Assembly: GCF_021545335.1 (NCBI RefSeq)
Contig: NZ_CP089312.1
Location: 6,138,001 to 6,202,000, forward strand
Direction: 5' to 3'
Length of the DNA stretch: 64,000 nt
DNA from: Streptomyces sp. GQFP
GTDB taxonomy: Bacteria > Actinomycetota > Actinomycetes > Streptomycetales > Streptomycetaceae
Below are positions 36,929-45,234 of the stretch, one piece after another. Every line of letters starts with the position of its first letter. The stretch's first letter is position 1. The notes beneath the pieces were generated by a model. It saw only the letters and a program-made list of their open reading frames with translations, was not told the origin of the DNA and did not search any database. The translations under genes were made by a program, and so were the position numbers.

Positions 36929-36962
36929 GGTTGGTCGCGCAGTTCCCCGCGCCCCTTTCGGG
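36929..36962. repeat. Common streptomycete intergenic repeat
   Basis: The segment with GGTCGCGCAGTTCCCCGCGC (36934-36953) followed by CCCTTTCGGG matches a short GC-rich sequence that, from memory, recurs in intergenic regions of many Streptomyces genomes. It lies between convergent genes and can fold on itself. Confidence 0.6.
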
Positions 36963-37009
36963 CTCTTTCTGGGCGCGGTTGCGCACCCGACTCGGTCCGA
37001 GAGGGGGGC

Positions 37010-37567
37010 TCAGGGTGCCGTCAGGCGTATCGGTTCCAGGCCGGTGACCAGGGTGGACAGGGCCTGGTCGATGTCGGGGCCGAGGTACCAGTCGCCGGTG
37101 TGGTCGAGGGCGTAGACGCGGCCTTCTGTGTCGATGGCGAGGAGGGACTGGGTCTCCTGTTCCTCGCCGAGGGGGCAGACCTCGGTGTCGAGGGCGCGGC
37201 CGAGGTCGGCGAGGGTGCGGGCCATGTGGAGGCCGTGCAGGGGGTCCAGGTGCAGGGCGGTGGGGGCGACCTGGCGGCCGGGGCCGGGGGGTGTGATGTG
37301 CAGGCCGCCGAATTCGGCCCAGGCCTCGACGGCGGCGGGGAAGACCGCGTGGCGGTGGCCGGCGGGGGAGGTGTGGCCCCGTAGGGCGTCGGCCCAGATC
37401 TCCGCCTGCTTTATGTCCCAGCGTCCGGGCTGCCAGCCGGCGGCGCGCAGTGCGGCGTCGACGGGTGTGGGGAAGCGGGACGAGGTTTCCCCTGGCCCGA
37501 ACGGATGCGGGGGAATGGGGGAGGAGGTGCGGTCGGTGTGCATCTGCCCTTCGATCGTCGAGGTCAT
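37010..37567 (-). CDS. SUKH-3 family immunity-type protein
   Basis: The 185-residue protein resembles SUKH-3 proteins, which in polymorphic toxin systems bind and neutralise nuclease or deaminase toxins. Family marks are ALRAAGWQPGR, AVEAWAEFGGLHI, ALDTEVCPLGEE, LLAIDTEGRVYALDHTGDWYLG and the closing GLEPIRL. It has no signal peptide, so it acts in the cytoplasm. It starts 56 bp after the YwqJ-like deaminase gene and is probably its partner. The start is ATG 37567. Confidence 0.8.
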   Translation of the reverse strand: MTSTIEGQMHTDRTSSPIPPHPFGPGETSSRFPTPVDAALRAAGWQPGRWDIKQAEIWADALRGHTSPAGHRHAVFPAAVEAWAEFGGLHITPPGPGRQVAPTALHLDPLHGLHMARTLADLGRALDTEVCPLGEEQETQSLLAIDTEGRVYALDHTGDWYLGPDIDQALSTLVTGLEPIRLTAP

Positions 37568-37623
37568 GGACCGGCGCGTGGCGCCGTCGTGCAGGTGGGG
37601 GGGTGGGGGTGGGGGTGCGGGCG

Positions 37624-38211
37624 TCAGTCGGTCGGGGCCGACGGGTCGACTATGCGGACGCCGAAGTGGGCGCTGAGTGCTGTGCAGGAGCGGCAGGGCG
37701 CGGCGAAGCCGCCGTGGAGGGGGTCGCCGTCCTCGCGGATGTGGCGGGTGGTGAGTTTGGCTTGTTTCAGTGCCCTGCGGGCCTCGCCGTGGGTCATGGG
37801 TTTGCGGGCGGCGCGCTTGCTGCGGGCCTCGTCGGCGACGGTGATCTGCCGGGATATGAGGAGCGCCTCGGCGCAGCGGCCGGTGGCGCGGTCGCGCTGG
37901 GTGCTGGTGAGGGTGTCGAGGAAGTCCTGGACGAGGGGGTGCAGGGCGGGTGGTTGGTCGCCGCGGGCGGCTGTGCCGGTGAGGGTGGCGCCGCGTACGG
38001 AGAGGGCGGCGGCGACGGTCGGGAGTATGCCGTCGCGGCGGTGGCGGAGGGTGGGGACGCGGGGCGTCTCGCTCGCGCTCCAGCCGACGCGTGGGTCGCC
38101 GCCGGGTCTGCCGCCCGTGCCGTGCGTTCCGGGCGCGGGTGTTCCCGTGGAACCGTCCGTCGGCCTGCCTGTGGGCCTGCCTGTCTGTGTCCCCGTCTGT
38201 GTCGCGTTCAT
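37624..38211 (-). CDS. YwqJ-like nucleic-acid/nucleotide deaminase
   Basis: The 195-residue protein has a low-complexity Thr/Gly/Pro N-terminus (about 1-55) and a C-terminal deaminase domain. Both zinc and catalytic motifs are seen: GRCAEALLIS (Cys113-Ala-Glu115, the C-x-E form used by YwqJ-type enzymes) and APCRSCTAL (PCxxC, residues 172-176). MTHGEARRALKQAKLTTR lies between. In polymorphic toxin systems such domains deaminate bases. There is no secretion signal or trafficking domain. ATG 38211 has GGAGGGG nine bases upstream; ATG 38220 is too close. The SUKH-3 gene follows. Confidence 0.75.
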   Translation of the reverse strand: MNATQTGTQTGRPTGRPTDGSTGTPAPGTHGTGGRPGGDPRVGWSASETPRVPTLRHRRDGILPTVAAALSVRGATLTGTAARGDQPPALHPLVQDFLDTLTSTQRDRATGRCAEALLISRQITVADEARSKRAARKPMTHGEARRALKQAKLTTRHIREDGDPLHGGFAAPCRSCTALSAHFGVRIVDPSAPTD

Positions 38212-38575
38212 GATCGTCATCCCCTCCGGTGCCTCCCCCGTACATCCCCCCGGCGGACACAGAGTGCCAAATGGCGTGGCTGGTGCGGAAGCTGGGGCGG
38301 TGTGACACGCCAGGGCTTCGGCGGACCGTCACGGCAGGGTGACGGCAGGTCACGGAACCGGAGGGCCGGTGGCTGGTGCCGGTGACCGGTGTCGGCGTAC
38401 CGCATAGGCTGTCGGGCAACCGCGAACCGCGGCCTCGTCCGGGTGGCTGTCCGTACTGATGTGCTGGCGGTCGGGACGGGTGCGGGGGTACGGGATGTGA
38501 CGTGCACGTGATGTGACAGACGTACGGACCGCACTGATGTGCGGGCCTTACAGAACGCCGCAGGGGGCAACCGCC
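38212..38575. promoter_or_regulatory. Divergent control region of the toxin/immunity cluster
   Basis: This 364-bp gap separates the YwqJ-like gene from the nuclease-SUKH gene. It holds the palindrome ACGTGCACGT (38500-38509) flanked by two direct copies of GATGTGAC (38494-38501 and 38510-38517), a second repeated word ACTGATGTGC (twice, about 38456 and 38533) and a CCGTCA/TGACGG inverted repeat near 38327. The arrangement suggests one regulator controlling both directions. AGGGGG before 38576 is the ribosome-binding site. Confidence 0.45.
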
Positions 38576-39619
38576 ATGACGACAGGTCGGCTCGGGCAGC
38601 GAGCCGTGCCGCCGAACGCGGCCTATGCCGGGCAGGTCGTGCACTTCCCGGACCCGGTACGGGCCACCCGGCACCCGAGAGGGGTACGGGTCGACGAACA
38701 CGGCTATCCGGACTTCTCGCTCTACGCGCGTGCGGTGGCGGAGATCGCCGAGCCGCCCGAGGGCTTCGGCGTCGACGAACTGCGGCTGACGGACTACGTG
38801 TCGGCGAACGCGGCGCTGGCCGCGTCCGGGCACGAGCTGTGGGACACGGTCCCGGCGGTGGCGACGCCGCACGGCTGGACGTGGCACCACGCGCCGGGAG
38901 GCCGGCGGCTGGAGTTGGTCCCGGTCGAGGTGAAGGCGCTGCTGCGGCACCACGGCGGCATCGCGACGTCGACGGTCGACCAGCACAAGCGGGGCACGCG
39001 TCCGTTGCAGGAGACGCGGCCGGTGCACTTCGCGCTGCCGAAGTCGGCGGTCGCGGTGACCGAGCAGCAGGTGCAGGGCGTCGAGGAGGACCTCGGCTAC
39101 CGCCTGCCGGGGGCCTACCGCTCGTTCCTGAAGGCGGCGGGCGGCTGCGCGCCGGTGGGCGCCGCGCTCGACGCCGAGCTGGGGCTGCTGGTGGACCAGC
39201 CGTTCTTCACGGTGCGGGAAGAGGCCGCGGTGAACGACCTCGTGTACGTCAACAAGTGTCTGCGCGACCACCTGACCAAGGACTACCTGTGCGTCGCCTT
39301 CGTGCAGGGCGGTCTGCTGGCCCTGAAGGTGAAGGGTGAGCGGCTCGGTTCGGTGTGGTTCTGCGCGTACGACGACGCGCGGGACGTCGATCCGACGTGG
39401 CCGCCGGCCGACCGGGTGCGGCGGCTGCTGCTGCCGTGCGGCGACGACTTCGACCAGTTCCTGTCCCGGCTCGCGGGCAATCCGCCGGAGCTGGAGACGG
39501 TGGCGAACCTGATGGTGGACGGCGGCTTCGCGCGCGTCGTGCCTACGGCGAATTCGGGTTCTTCGGGTTCTTCTGCTTCTTCTGCTTCTTCGGGTGACTT
39601 CGGTGGGGGAGTGAACTGA
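38576..39619 (+). CDS. WHH/LHH-type HNH nuclease domain fused to a SUKH (SMI1/KNR4) domain
   Basis: The 347-residue protein combines two parts. Residues about 25-150 resemble HNH/Endonuclease VII-type toxins: DEHGYPDFSLYA, LTDYVSANAAL, then GWTWHHAPGGRRLELVP (Trp103-His104-His105) and ALLRHHGG (His125-His126). Residues about 165-325 form a SUKH domain with LGYRLPGAYRSFLKAAGG, LVYVNKCLRDHL and a C-terminal DDFDQFLSRL. SUKH proteins normally neutralise such nucleases. A nuclease and its immunity-type domain in one chain is unusual. The tail is Ser/Gly-rich. The next gene starts three bases after its stop. No secretion signal is visible. Confidence 0.7.
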   Translation: MTTGRLGQRAVPPNAAYAGQVVHFPDPVRATRHPRGVRVDEHGYPDFSLYARAVAEIAEPPEGFGVDELRLTDYVSANAALAASGHELWDTVPAVATPHGWTWHHAPGGRRLELVPVEVKALLRHHGGIATSTVDQHKRGTRPLQETRPVHFALPKSAVAVTEQQVQGVEEDLGYRLPGAYRSFLKAAGGCAPVGAALDAELGLLVDQPFFTVREEAAVNDLVYVNKCLRDHLTKDYLCVAFVQGGLLALKVKGERLGSVWFCAYDDARDVDPTWPPADRVRRLLLPCGDDFDQFLSRLAGNPPELETVANLMVDGGFARVVPTANSGSSGSSASSASSGDFGGGVN

Positions 39620-39622
39620 CCG

Positions 39623-42600
39623 ATGGTGACCTTCGCGCAGGCGCAGGAGCGCGCCGAGGAATGGGTCAACGGGGATGTGCCGTCGTACCAGCACCGGGAG
39701 GCGCGGGTACGGGAGTTCGAGCTGGGGTTCGTGGTCTGGGCGGAGGACCGCGCCGAGGGTCCGCGTTCGGACGGGGGCGCCCAGCGGCTGGTACTCGCCC
39801 GGGACAGCGGTGAGGCCACGCTGTGGCCCGCTCTGCCGGTGGGCGAGGTGATCCGCCGGTACGAGGAGGAGTACGGCCGTCCGGACGCCGTCGAGGACGC
39901 GGTACCGGCGCCTCCGGCGAGGGTCGACCTGAACCAGACGTCGTTCCTGCTGACTCCGCCGGAGTGGTTGCAGGAGGCGGCGGACAAGCTGGGGATTCCG
40001 GACCGGCGGGCGGGTACGGGTGCCTCCGGCGGTGACGCGGGTGGGGTGGCGCCCCCGTCGGACGCGGTGCCGCCGGGGGCCACGCCCTGGACGGGGACCG
40101 ACACGACCAGCGTGGACGCGGGCGAGGACCGTTCCGTACCGCTGCCGGCGACGGTGTTCTCGCCGCCGCTGGGCGACGAGGACCTTCCGCGTGCCCGGGA
40201 CGCCTTCGACGGGGCGTCGGGGCCGGCGGGGCCTCCGGGGACGGCGGGGGCGTCGGGGCCGGCGGGGGCTTCGGGTCCGGCGTATGGCTACCCGCAGGGG
40301 GCGAGTGGGCCCTCGTACGGCTATCCGCAGGGTGCGCCGAACCCTCCGGGGCGTGCACTCGCGCCCAACGCCGGCGACATCGCCGACGCGACGACCAGCA
40401 AGGCCCCGCCGCCGCGCGGCGCCCGGGGCGCGGGCACTCCGCCACCGCCGGGCGCACCGGGAACTCCGGGCGCCCGTCCGGGGGGTGTGCCTCCGGCGGC
40501 GGGGGCCGGTCCTGCGGGTGGGTATGTGCCTACGCAGTTTGTTTCGGCGCTTGGGTCGGAGGGGGTTGAGGGGGCCGGTGGGTCCGGTGGGTCCGGTGGT
40601 GAGGGTTCTGGTGCTGCTGCTGGGGGGTCTGGCGGGTTGAATCCGCCGGGTGCTCCGGGTGCTCCGGGTGCTCCGGGTGCTCCGGGTGCTCCGGGTGCTC
40701 CGAATCCGCCCGGTGGTCCCAACTCGCCCGGGGGTGCGCCTTCTGGTGGTGTTCATCAGGCCGCGACGATGTTCTCCGGTCCTGGTCGGCCCGGTGGGCC
40801 CGGTGGGGCTCAGCCCTCGGGGGCTCTCGGGGGTGCGGGTGCGGTTCCGCCGCCGGGTGCTCCGGGTGCTCCCGGTACGCCTGGTGGGCCGGGTGCGCCC
40901 CAGCCTCCGGGTACGCCTGGGCGGCCCGGTGTGGCCGGGGCTCCGGGTGCGCCGAATCCGCCTGGCGCTCCGTTGCCGCCGGGTGCTCCTGGTGCCCCGA
41001 ACCGGCCTGGTGCTCCCAACTCGCCCGGGGGTGTGCCTCCTGAGGGCGTTCACCAGGCCGCGACGATGTTCGCCGACCCCAAGCAGGGCGGCGGCGCCAA
41101 CGCACCCCGTCCGCCGGGCGCCCCTGGCGCTCCGCAGCCTCCGGGTGCCCCCGGCGTGCCCGGTGCGCAAGGCGTACCGCCCGCTCCCGGTGCTCCCGGC
41201 GGCTCTGGCGCCCCCGATTCCGTGCATCGCGCCGAGACCATGCTGGCCGGTCCTCCGGTCGGCGCCCCCGGTGTGCCTCCGCCGCCTCAGGCTCCCGGTG
41301 CCCCAGGCGCTCCTGGTCAGCCTGGCGGATCCGGCGCTCCGGGCTTCCGTGGGGCTGCGGGCAGTCCTGGCAGTCCTGGTTCCCAGGCGCAGGGTTCGCA
41401 GGGCGCCCCGGGTTTCTCTGGGGCTCCGGGAACTGCTGGTGCTCCTGGCGCACCTGATTTCCGTGGGGTTCCTGGCAGTCCTGGTTCCCAGGCGCAGGGT
41501 TCGCAGGGCGCCCCGGGTTTCTCTGGGGCTCCGGGAACTGCTGGTGCTCCTGGCGCACCTGATTTCCGTGGGGTTCCTGGCAGTCCTGGTTCCCAGGCGC
41601 AGGGTTCGCAGGGCGCCCCGGGTTTCTCTGGGGCTCCGGGAACCGCCGGTACTCCCGGCGCACCTGACTTCCGCGGGGCTCCAGGCACTCCTGGCGCCCC
41701 CGGCTCCCAGGGCGCATCGGGATTCCCCGGGGCTCCCGGAACCGCTGGCGCTCCCGGCGCACACGGCTTCCGTGGGGCTCCGGGCACTGCTGGTGCTCCC
41801 GGTTCCCCCGGTCCCCAAGACGCCCCGGCCTTCCCCGGGGCTCCAGGAACCCCCGGTGCCCCAGGCGCCCCTGGTTACCCGGGTACTCCAGGCACCCCCG
41901 GTTCCCCAGGCGCGCAAAGTGCCCTCGGCTCCCAGGGCACTCCTGGTTTCCCTGGCGTGCCTGGCGCTCAGGGCGCTCCTGGTACCCAGAGTGCCCCCGG
42001 TGCCCAGAGCCCTCCCGGTGCTCAGGGCACCCCCGGCGCGCCCCCGAGTTCCCCCCAGTCCCCGGCGCCTCCCGGTGCCGTGCCCCCGCCCCCCGGCGGT
42101 CGGTCGGCGCACGGCATGCCCGCACCGGGTGGTCAGCCTGTCGCCGGTATCCCGGCGCCGGGTGGCCAGCCCAACCCCGGCATGCCTGCTCCGGGTGGTC
42201 AGCCCGCCCCGGGCACGCCCACCCCCGGTGGCCAGTCCGCCCCCGGTATGCCCGCTCCGGGCGGTCAGCCCAACCCCGGCATGCCCACCCCCGCCGGTCG
42301 GCCCGCCCCCGGATTGGCGGCACCCGGAATGGCCCCCCCCGGCCCCGCCGCCCCCGCCCAGTCGGCGCCGGGGATGCACGCCCCCGGTGCGCCCACCCCC
42401 GGGTTCCCGCCGCCGCCCGCCCCCTCCTACGGCTACCCCCCGCCGGGTCAGCCCACCGTCGGCCCCGGCTACCAGGCCGTTCTTCGCTACCGCGCCCCCG
42501 ATGGGTCGGAGCAGCAGTTGATTCGGCGGTCCGCGCCGGGGACGCCGCATCCGGAGTGGCAGATCTTTCATGAGTTGCGGGCGATGAGCGTCCCGCCGGA

Positions 42601-43423
42601 TCAAGTCCTCGAACTTCACACCGAGTTGGAGAGCTGCGAGCTGCCGGGGGCCTACTGTGCGCGCATGATCCGCGAGCAGTGGCCGAACGCCCGGATCACG
42701 AGCATCGCCCCCTACGGCACCGACCACGCGAGCCGTCAGCAGGGCATGGCCCAACTCCTCGCGCACCAGGGCGAGTTGCACCAGGTCGCGGACGGACCCG
42801 CGCGACCCGGGCCCGTACGCGCGCCCCTCCCGCCCATCCAGCCCGCGCCGCCGATCCCGCCGGAGGCGGTCGCGCAGGAGCTGGCCGGTGCGTTCGGGCC
42901 GGGGGTCTTCCGGTTCGACCAGGCCGCGGTGTCGCGGCAGGGCGTGCCGCCGATCGTGGCGCACACCCTGGTCGTCGCCGGGCTGCCCGCCGACATGGGG
43001 CCGTTCTTCTGGGCGCAGGCCCAGCCGGGGCGGCCGGTGCCGACGCTTGCCGAGCTGGCGCAGGAGCGCGGGGTGCGGCCGGCGTCGGACGCGGGCTCGT
43101 ACCTCGTCATGGGCAGCGACTTCGGCAAGGCGATCTGCGTGCAGTACGGCACCGCCAACATCGTCGCCGTGCCTGTGGAGCCGGGGCCGGGCGGCGCACC
43201 CGTACCGCCGCAGTTCGTGAACACGGGCCTGCCCGAGTTCGCGCGCTGTCTCGCGCTGCTGGGCCGTATGTGGCGGCTGCGCTACGGCCTGAACCAGGAG
43301 CAGGCGGGCCGCTGGACCGTCGACTTCCAGGCCCAACTTGCCTCCCTCGACCCGGCGGCGCTCGGCTCGCCGGAGAGCTGGTGGTCGGTGCTGCTCGAGC
43401 AGATGTGGGACGGGTTGCTGTAA
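39623..43423 (+). CDS. Collagen-like protein with deaminase and SUKH-4-like domains
   Basis: The 1266-residue product has an N-terminal domain (1-90; ELGFVVWAEDRAEG, RLVLARDSGEATLWPALPV) resembling YrhB/Imm35-type immunity domains. Next comes a linker with repeated HQAATMF-type motifs and a very long Gly-Pro-rich collagen-like region (about 200-950). A deaminase domain follows, with HPEW (976-979) and, 26 residues on, CELPGAYC (Cys1005 and Cys1012) as probable zinc and catalytic residues. The C-terminus (about 1065-1266; YLVMGSDFGKAICVQYG, FVNTGLPEFARCLALLG) resembles SUKH-4. There is no signal peptide. It is co-translated with the nuclease-SUKH gene. Domain names are from recall of polymorphic-toxin families. 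Confidence 0.7.
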   Translation: MVTFAQAQERAEEWVNGDVPSYQHREARVREFELGFVVWAEDRAEGPRSDGGAQRLVLARDSGEATLWPALPVGEVIRRYEEEYGRPDAVEDAVPAPPARVDLNQTSFLLTPPEWLQEAADKLGIPDRRAGTGASGGDAGGVAPPSDAVPPGATPWTGTDTTSVDAGEDRSVPLPATVFSPPLGDEDLPRARDAFDGASGPAGPPGTAGASGPAGASGPAYGYPQGASGPSYGYPQGAPNPPGRALAPNAGDIADATTSKAPPPRGARGAGTPPPPGAPGTPGARPGGVPPAAGAGPAGGYVPTQFVSALGSEGVEGAGGSGGSGGEGSGAAAGGSGGLNPPGAPGAPGAPGAPGAPGAPNPPGGPNSPGGAPSGGVHQAATMFSGPGRPGGPGGAQPSGALGGAGAVPPPGAPGAPGTPGGPGAPQPPGTPGRPGVAGAPGAPNPPGAPLPPGAPGAPNRPGAPNSPGGVPPEGVHQAATMFADPKQGGGANAPRPPGAPGAPQPPGAPGVPGAQGVPPAPGAPGGSGAPDSVHRAETMLAGPPVGAPGVPPPPQAPGAPGAPGQPGGSGAPGFRGAAGSPGSPGSQAQGSQGAPGFSGAPGTAGAPGAPDFRGVPGSPGSQAQGSQGAPGFSGAPGTAGAPGAPDFRGVPGSPGSQAQGSQGAPGFSGAPGTAGTPGAPDFRGAPGTPGAPGSQGASGFPGAPGTAGAPGAHGFRGAPGTAGAPGSPGPQDAPAFPGAPGTPGAPGAPGYPGTPGTPGSPGAQSALGSQGTPGFPGVPGAQGAPGTQSAPGAQSPPGAQGTPGAPPSSPQSPAPPGAVPPPPGGRSAHGMPAPGGQPVAGIPAPGGQPNPGMPAPGGQPAPGTPTPGGQSAPGMPAPGGQPNPGMPTPAGRPAPGLAAPGMAPPGPAAPAQSAPGMHAPGAPTPGFPPPPAPSYGYPPPGQPTVGPGYQAVLRYRAPDGSEQQLIRRSAPGTPHPEWQIFHELRAMSVPPDQVLELHTELESCELPGAYCARMIREQWPNARITSIAPYGTDHASRQQGMAQLLAHQGELHQVADGPARPGPVRAPLPPIQPAPPIPPEAVAQELAGAFGPGVFRFDQAAVSRQGVPPIVAHTLVVAGLPADMGPFFWAQAQPGRPVPTLAELAQERGVRPASDAGSYLVMGSDFGKAICVQYGTANIVAVPVEPGPGGAPVPPQFVNTGLPEFARCLALLGRMWRLRYGLNQEQAGRWTVDFQAQLASLDPAALGSPESWWSVLLEQMWDGLL
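41371..41685 (+). repeat. Three 105-bp tandem repeats in the collagen-like region
   Basis: Units start at 41371, 41476 and 41581 and encode 35 residues each beginning near SPGSQAQGSQGAPGFSGAPG. The first two are nearly identical at the DNA level, and the third diverges toward its end. Flanking Gly-Xaa-Yaa sequence is less regular, so this is a recent in-frame amplification. Confidence 0.9.
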
Positions 43424-43439
43424 CTCCAGAGCCGTTCCA

Positions 43440-43487
43440 GGAAGGGAGGGGGTGGGTGACCGTACGGTCACCCACCCCCTCCCTTCC
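43440..43487. terminator. 48-bp perfect palindrome after the deaminase gene
   Basis: The sequence from GGAAGGGAGGGGGTGGG inward to a CCGTACGG centre reads identically on both strands over 48 bp, giving a hairpin of over 20 bp. It begins 17 bp after the stop codon and separates the toxin-type cluster from the DivIVA-like gene. Confidence 0.9.
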
Positions 43488-43602
43488 GCATGCCGAGATA
43501 CGGACCGTGACCCCGCCCGGAGTGTCGCGTTAGGCACATTTCATCCCAATCCATCAAGATGTGCGCGAAATCATTACTTCGTACGTGGAGAGGGGTTGCG
43601 GG

Positions 43603-44493
43603 ATGAGCAACGCAGTGATGTCGTCGTACGGGTTCGGGGCCGGACGAGGGCGTGGTTACCGGCCCGATCAGGTCGACGCGTATGCCGCCGCGCTCTCCGC
43701 GGAGCGGGACGCCGCCTGGGAGCGGGCCGCGCGGCTGACCGTGCTGGCCCGGCAGATGGGCGCCGAGTCGGAGCGGCTGCGGGAGGTCGTCGCGGGGCTC
43801 GCTCCGCAGACGTACGACAGCCTCGGTGAACGCGCCCGGCGGCTCTGGGAGTTGGGCGCCGAGGAGGCAGGCGCCGTGCGGGAGCGGGGGCGCGGCGAGG
43901 CGCGGCAGCTGGTCGCGGCTGCCGAGGCCCGCGCGGACGCCCTGCGGGAGGCCACGGAGGCCGCTGCCCAGGCCGTACGCGCCGAGGCCGACGAACGTGC
44001 CCGGCACCGGCTGCTCGCCGCCCGCGCCGAGGCCGACGAGATCCGGATCGGCGCCCGGCGGGAGATCAAGGAGGGGCGGGGCGAGGCGCTGGCCGCGCTG
44101 CGCGAGATGCGGGCGCGGACCTCGGGGCTGCTCGCCGAGCAGGAGAAGGAGTATGCGGAGAGGTGGGCCGCGGAGGAGCGGCTCGCCGGCGAGCGCGAAG
44201 TCGCCCTGGATGCGCGGTACATGGAGCGTGTGACGGCTGCCGAGGCGGCGCTGTCGGAGGCGAAGCGGGCCTTCGTGGACGCCGAGGAGTCGGTCGGGCG
44301 TATCGAGGACGGCGCCCGGGTCCGCGCCGCCGAGATCCTCGCCGAGGCCCGCGTCCAGGAGGACCGCATCGCCCGCGAGACGGAGCGCGTCCTGCGGGAG
44401 CACGGGGAGGAGTGGGACGACGTACAGGCCCACATGGACCACGTACGCAGTAGCCTGACCACGCTCACGGGGCGGGCCGCGGCGGCCGAGTAG
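43603..44493 (+). CDS. DivIVA-like coiled-coil protein ('cellulose-binding protein' type)
   Basis: The 296-residue protein has a short N-terminal motif YGFGAGRGRGYRPDQVDAYAAALSAERDAAW, like the DivIVA-type membrane-targeting and first coiled-coil segment, followed by continuous Ala/Glu/Arg heptads to residue about 285. Streptomycetes carry several such filament-forming scaffold proteins in polar growth (the Scy/FilP group); annotations often say cellulose-binding. ATG 43603 is chosen over the frame-open GTG at 43561 because GGAGAGGGG is correctly placed. It has its own terminator upstream. Confidence 0.75.
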   Translation: MSNAVMSSYGFGAGRGRGYRPDQVDAYAAALSAERDAAWERAARLTVLARQMGAESERLREVVAGLAPQTYDSLGERARRLWELGAEEAGAVRERGRGEARQLVAAAEARADALREATEAAAQAVRAEADERARHRLLAARAEADEIRIGARREIKEGRGEALAALREMRARTSGLLAEQEKEYAERWAAEERLAGEREVALDARYMERVTAAEAALSEAKRAFVDAEESVGRIEDGARVRAAEILAEARVQEDRIARETERVLREHGEEWDDVQAHMDHVRSSLTTLTGRAAAAE

Positions 44494-44558
44494 GGGCCGA
44501 AGGGAATCGTCCAGGGTGGTGGATGGACTCCGCTCGCGCTGTCGGTGGGGGAGTTGGC

Positions 44559-44583
44559 TATCATCCTGCGTGTGGAACGTTCC
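44559..44583 (+). promoter_or_regulatory. Promoter -10 and LacI-type operator at the HAD/LacI unit
   Basis: TATCAT (44559-44564) is a good -10 box seven bases ahead of GTG 44572, so the transcript would be leaderless or nearly so. GGAACGTTCC (44574-44583) overlaps the start codon and is identical to the two copies before the transporter genes. It would place repression by the LacI protein on its own operon. Confidence 0.6.
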
Positions 44584-45234
44584 CAGAGTGCTCAGTGTGC
44601 CCAGAATGCCTCGCCGACCGTCGTCGTTTGGGATCTCGGCGGTGTCCTGGCGCCCTCCGGCCGAGCCTTGGCCGTACTCGCCGGGGCCCTCGACGTGCCG
44701 GAGTCCGAGTTGGCCGGGCCGTACTGGGCCCACCGGGACGCCTACGACCTGGGTGCCTCCCCGGGCGAGTACTGGGGGGCGGTCGGTGCCGGGCTCGGGC
44801 GTTCGCTGGACGCGGCCCGGGTCGAGCGGCTCGACCGGCTCGACACCGACTGCTGGGCGACGCTCGCCCCGGACGCGGCGGCACTGCTCGACCGGCTCGC
44901 GCGGCGCGGGATCGCGCTGGGCGTCCTCTCCAACGCGCCCGCGTCGCTGGCGAAAGCGGTCCGGGGGGCGTCGTGGAGCGGGGTCTTCGAGACGCTGGTC
45001 TTCTCCTGCGACCTCGGGCTGAAGAAGCCCGACCCGCTGGTGTACCGGGCGGCCGACCGGCTGCTGGGCCGGGCGCCGTCGGATGTCGTGTTCTTCGACG
45101 ACCGGCCGGAGAACGTCGAGGCGGCCCGCGCGCACGGCTGGCGCGCCCATGTGTGGACCGGGGGCGCGGCGGCCACGGCGGTACTCGCCGACGAGAACCT
45201 GACTGTCGATGACGACAGCCTGATCGATGGCTGA
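44572..45234 (+). CDS. HAD-superfamily phosphatase
   Basis: The 220-residue HAD-IA hydrolase probably removes phosphate from a small sugar or polyol phosphate. Motif I is VVVWDLGGVL (nucleophile Asp, with Gly at +2 as in YihX-type enzymes), motif II VLSNAP, motif III Lys in GLKKPDP and motif IV VFFDDRPENV. The helical cap lies between residues 35 and 100. GTG 44572 coincides with the operator, and TATCAT lies just upstream, so a leaderless mRNA is likely; ATG/GTG codons further upstream lack support. The LacI gene overlaps its end by eight bases. Confidence 0.8.
   Translation: MERSQSAQCAQNASPTVVVWDLGGVLAPSGRALAVLAGALDVPESELAGPYWAHRDAYDLGASPGEYWGAVGAGLGRSLDAARVERLDRLDTDCWATLAPDAAALLDRLARRGIALGVLSNAPASLAKAVRGASWSGVFETLVFSCDLGLKKPDPLVYRAADRLLGRAPSDVVFFDDRPENVEAARAHGWRAHVWTGGAAATAVLADENLTVDDDSLIDG

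Noticed and set aside
40600..42300. Possible CRISPR-like array suggested by regular GGTGCTCC repeats.
   Set aside because: The repeats are codons of a continuous reading frame with no unique spacers of constant length and no cas genes nearby.
40530..42521. Long plus- and minus-strand frames of about 600 codons across the collagen-like region.
   Set aside because: They are frame shadows of the repetitive Gly-Ala-Pro codons, with Arg/His-rich nonsense sequence and no ribosome-binding sites.
37010..43537. A 2175-codon open frame on the minus strand spanning the toxin-type cluster.
   Set aside because: It is antisense to well-supported genes and open only because of extreme GC bias and the Gly-Pro repeats; only its last 185 codons (SUKH-3) are real.
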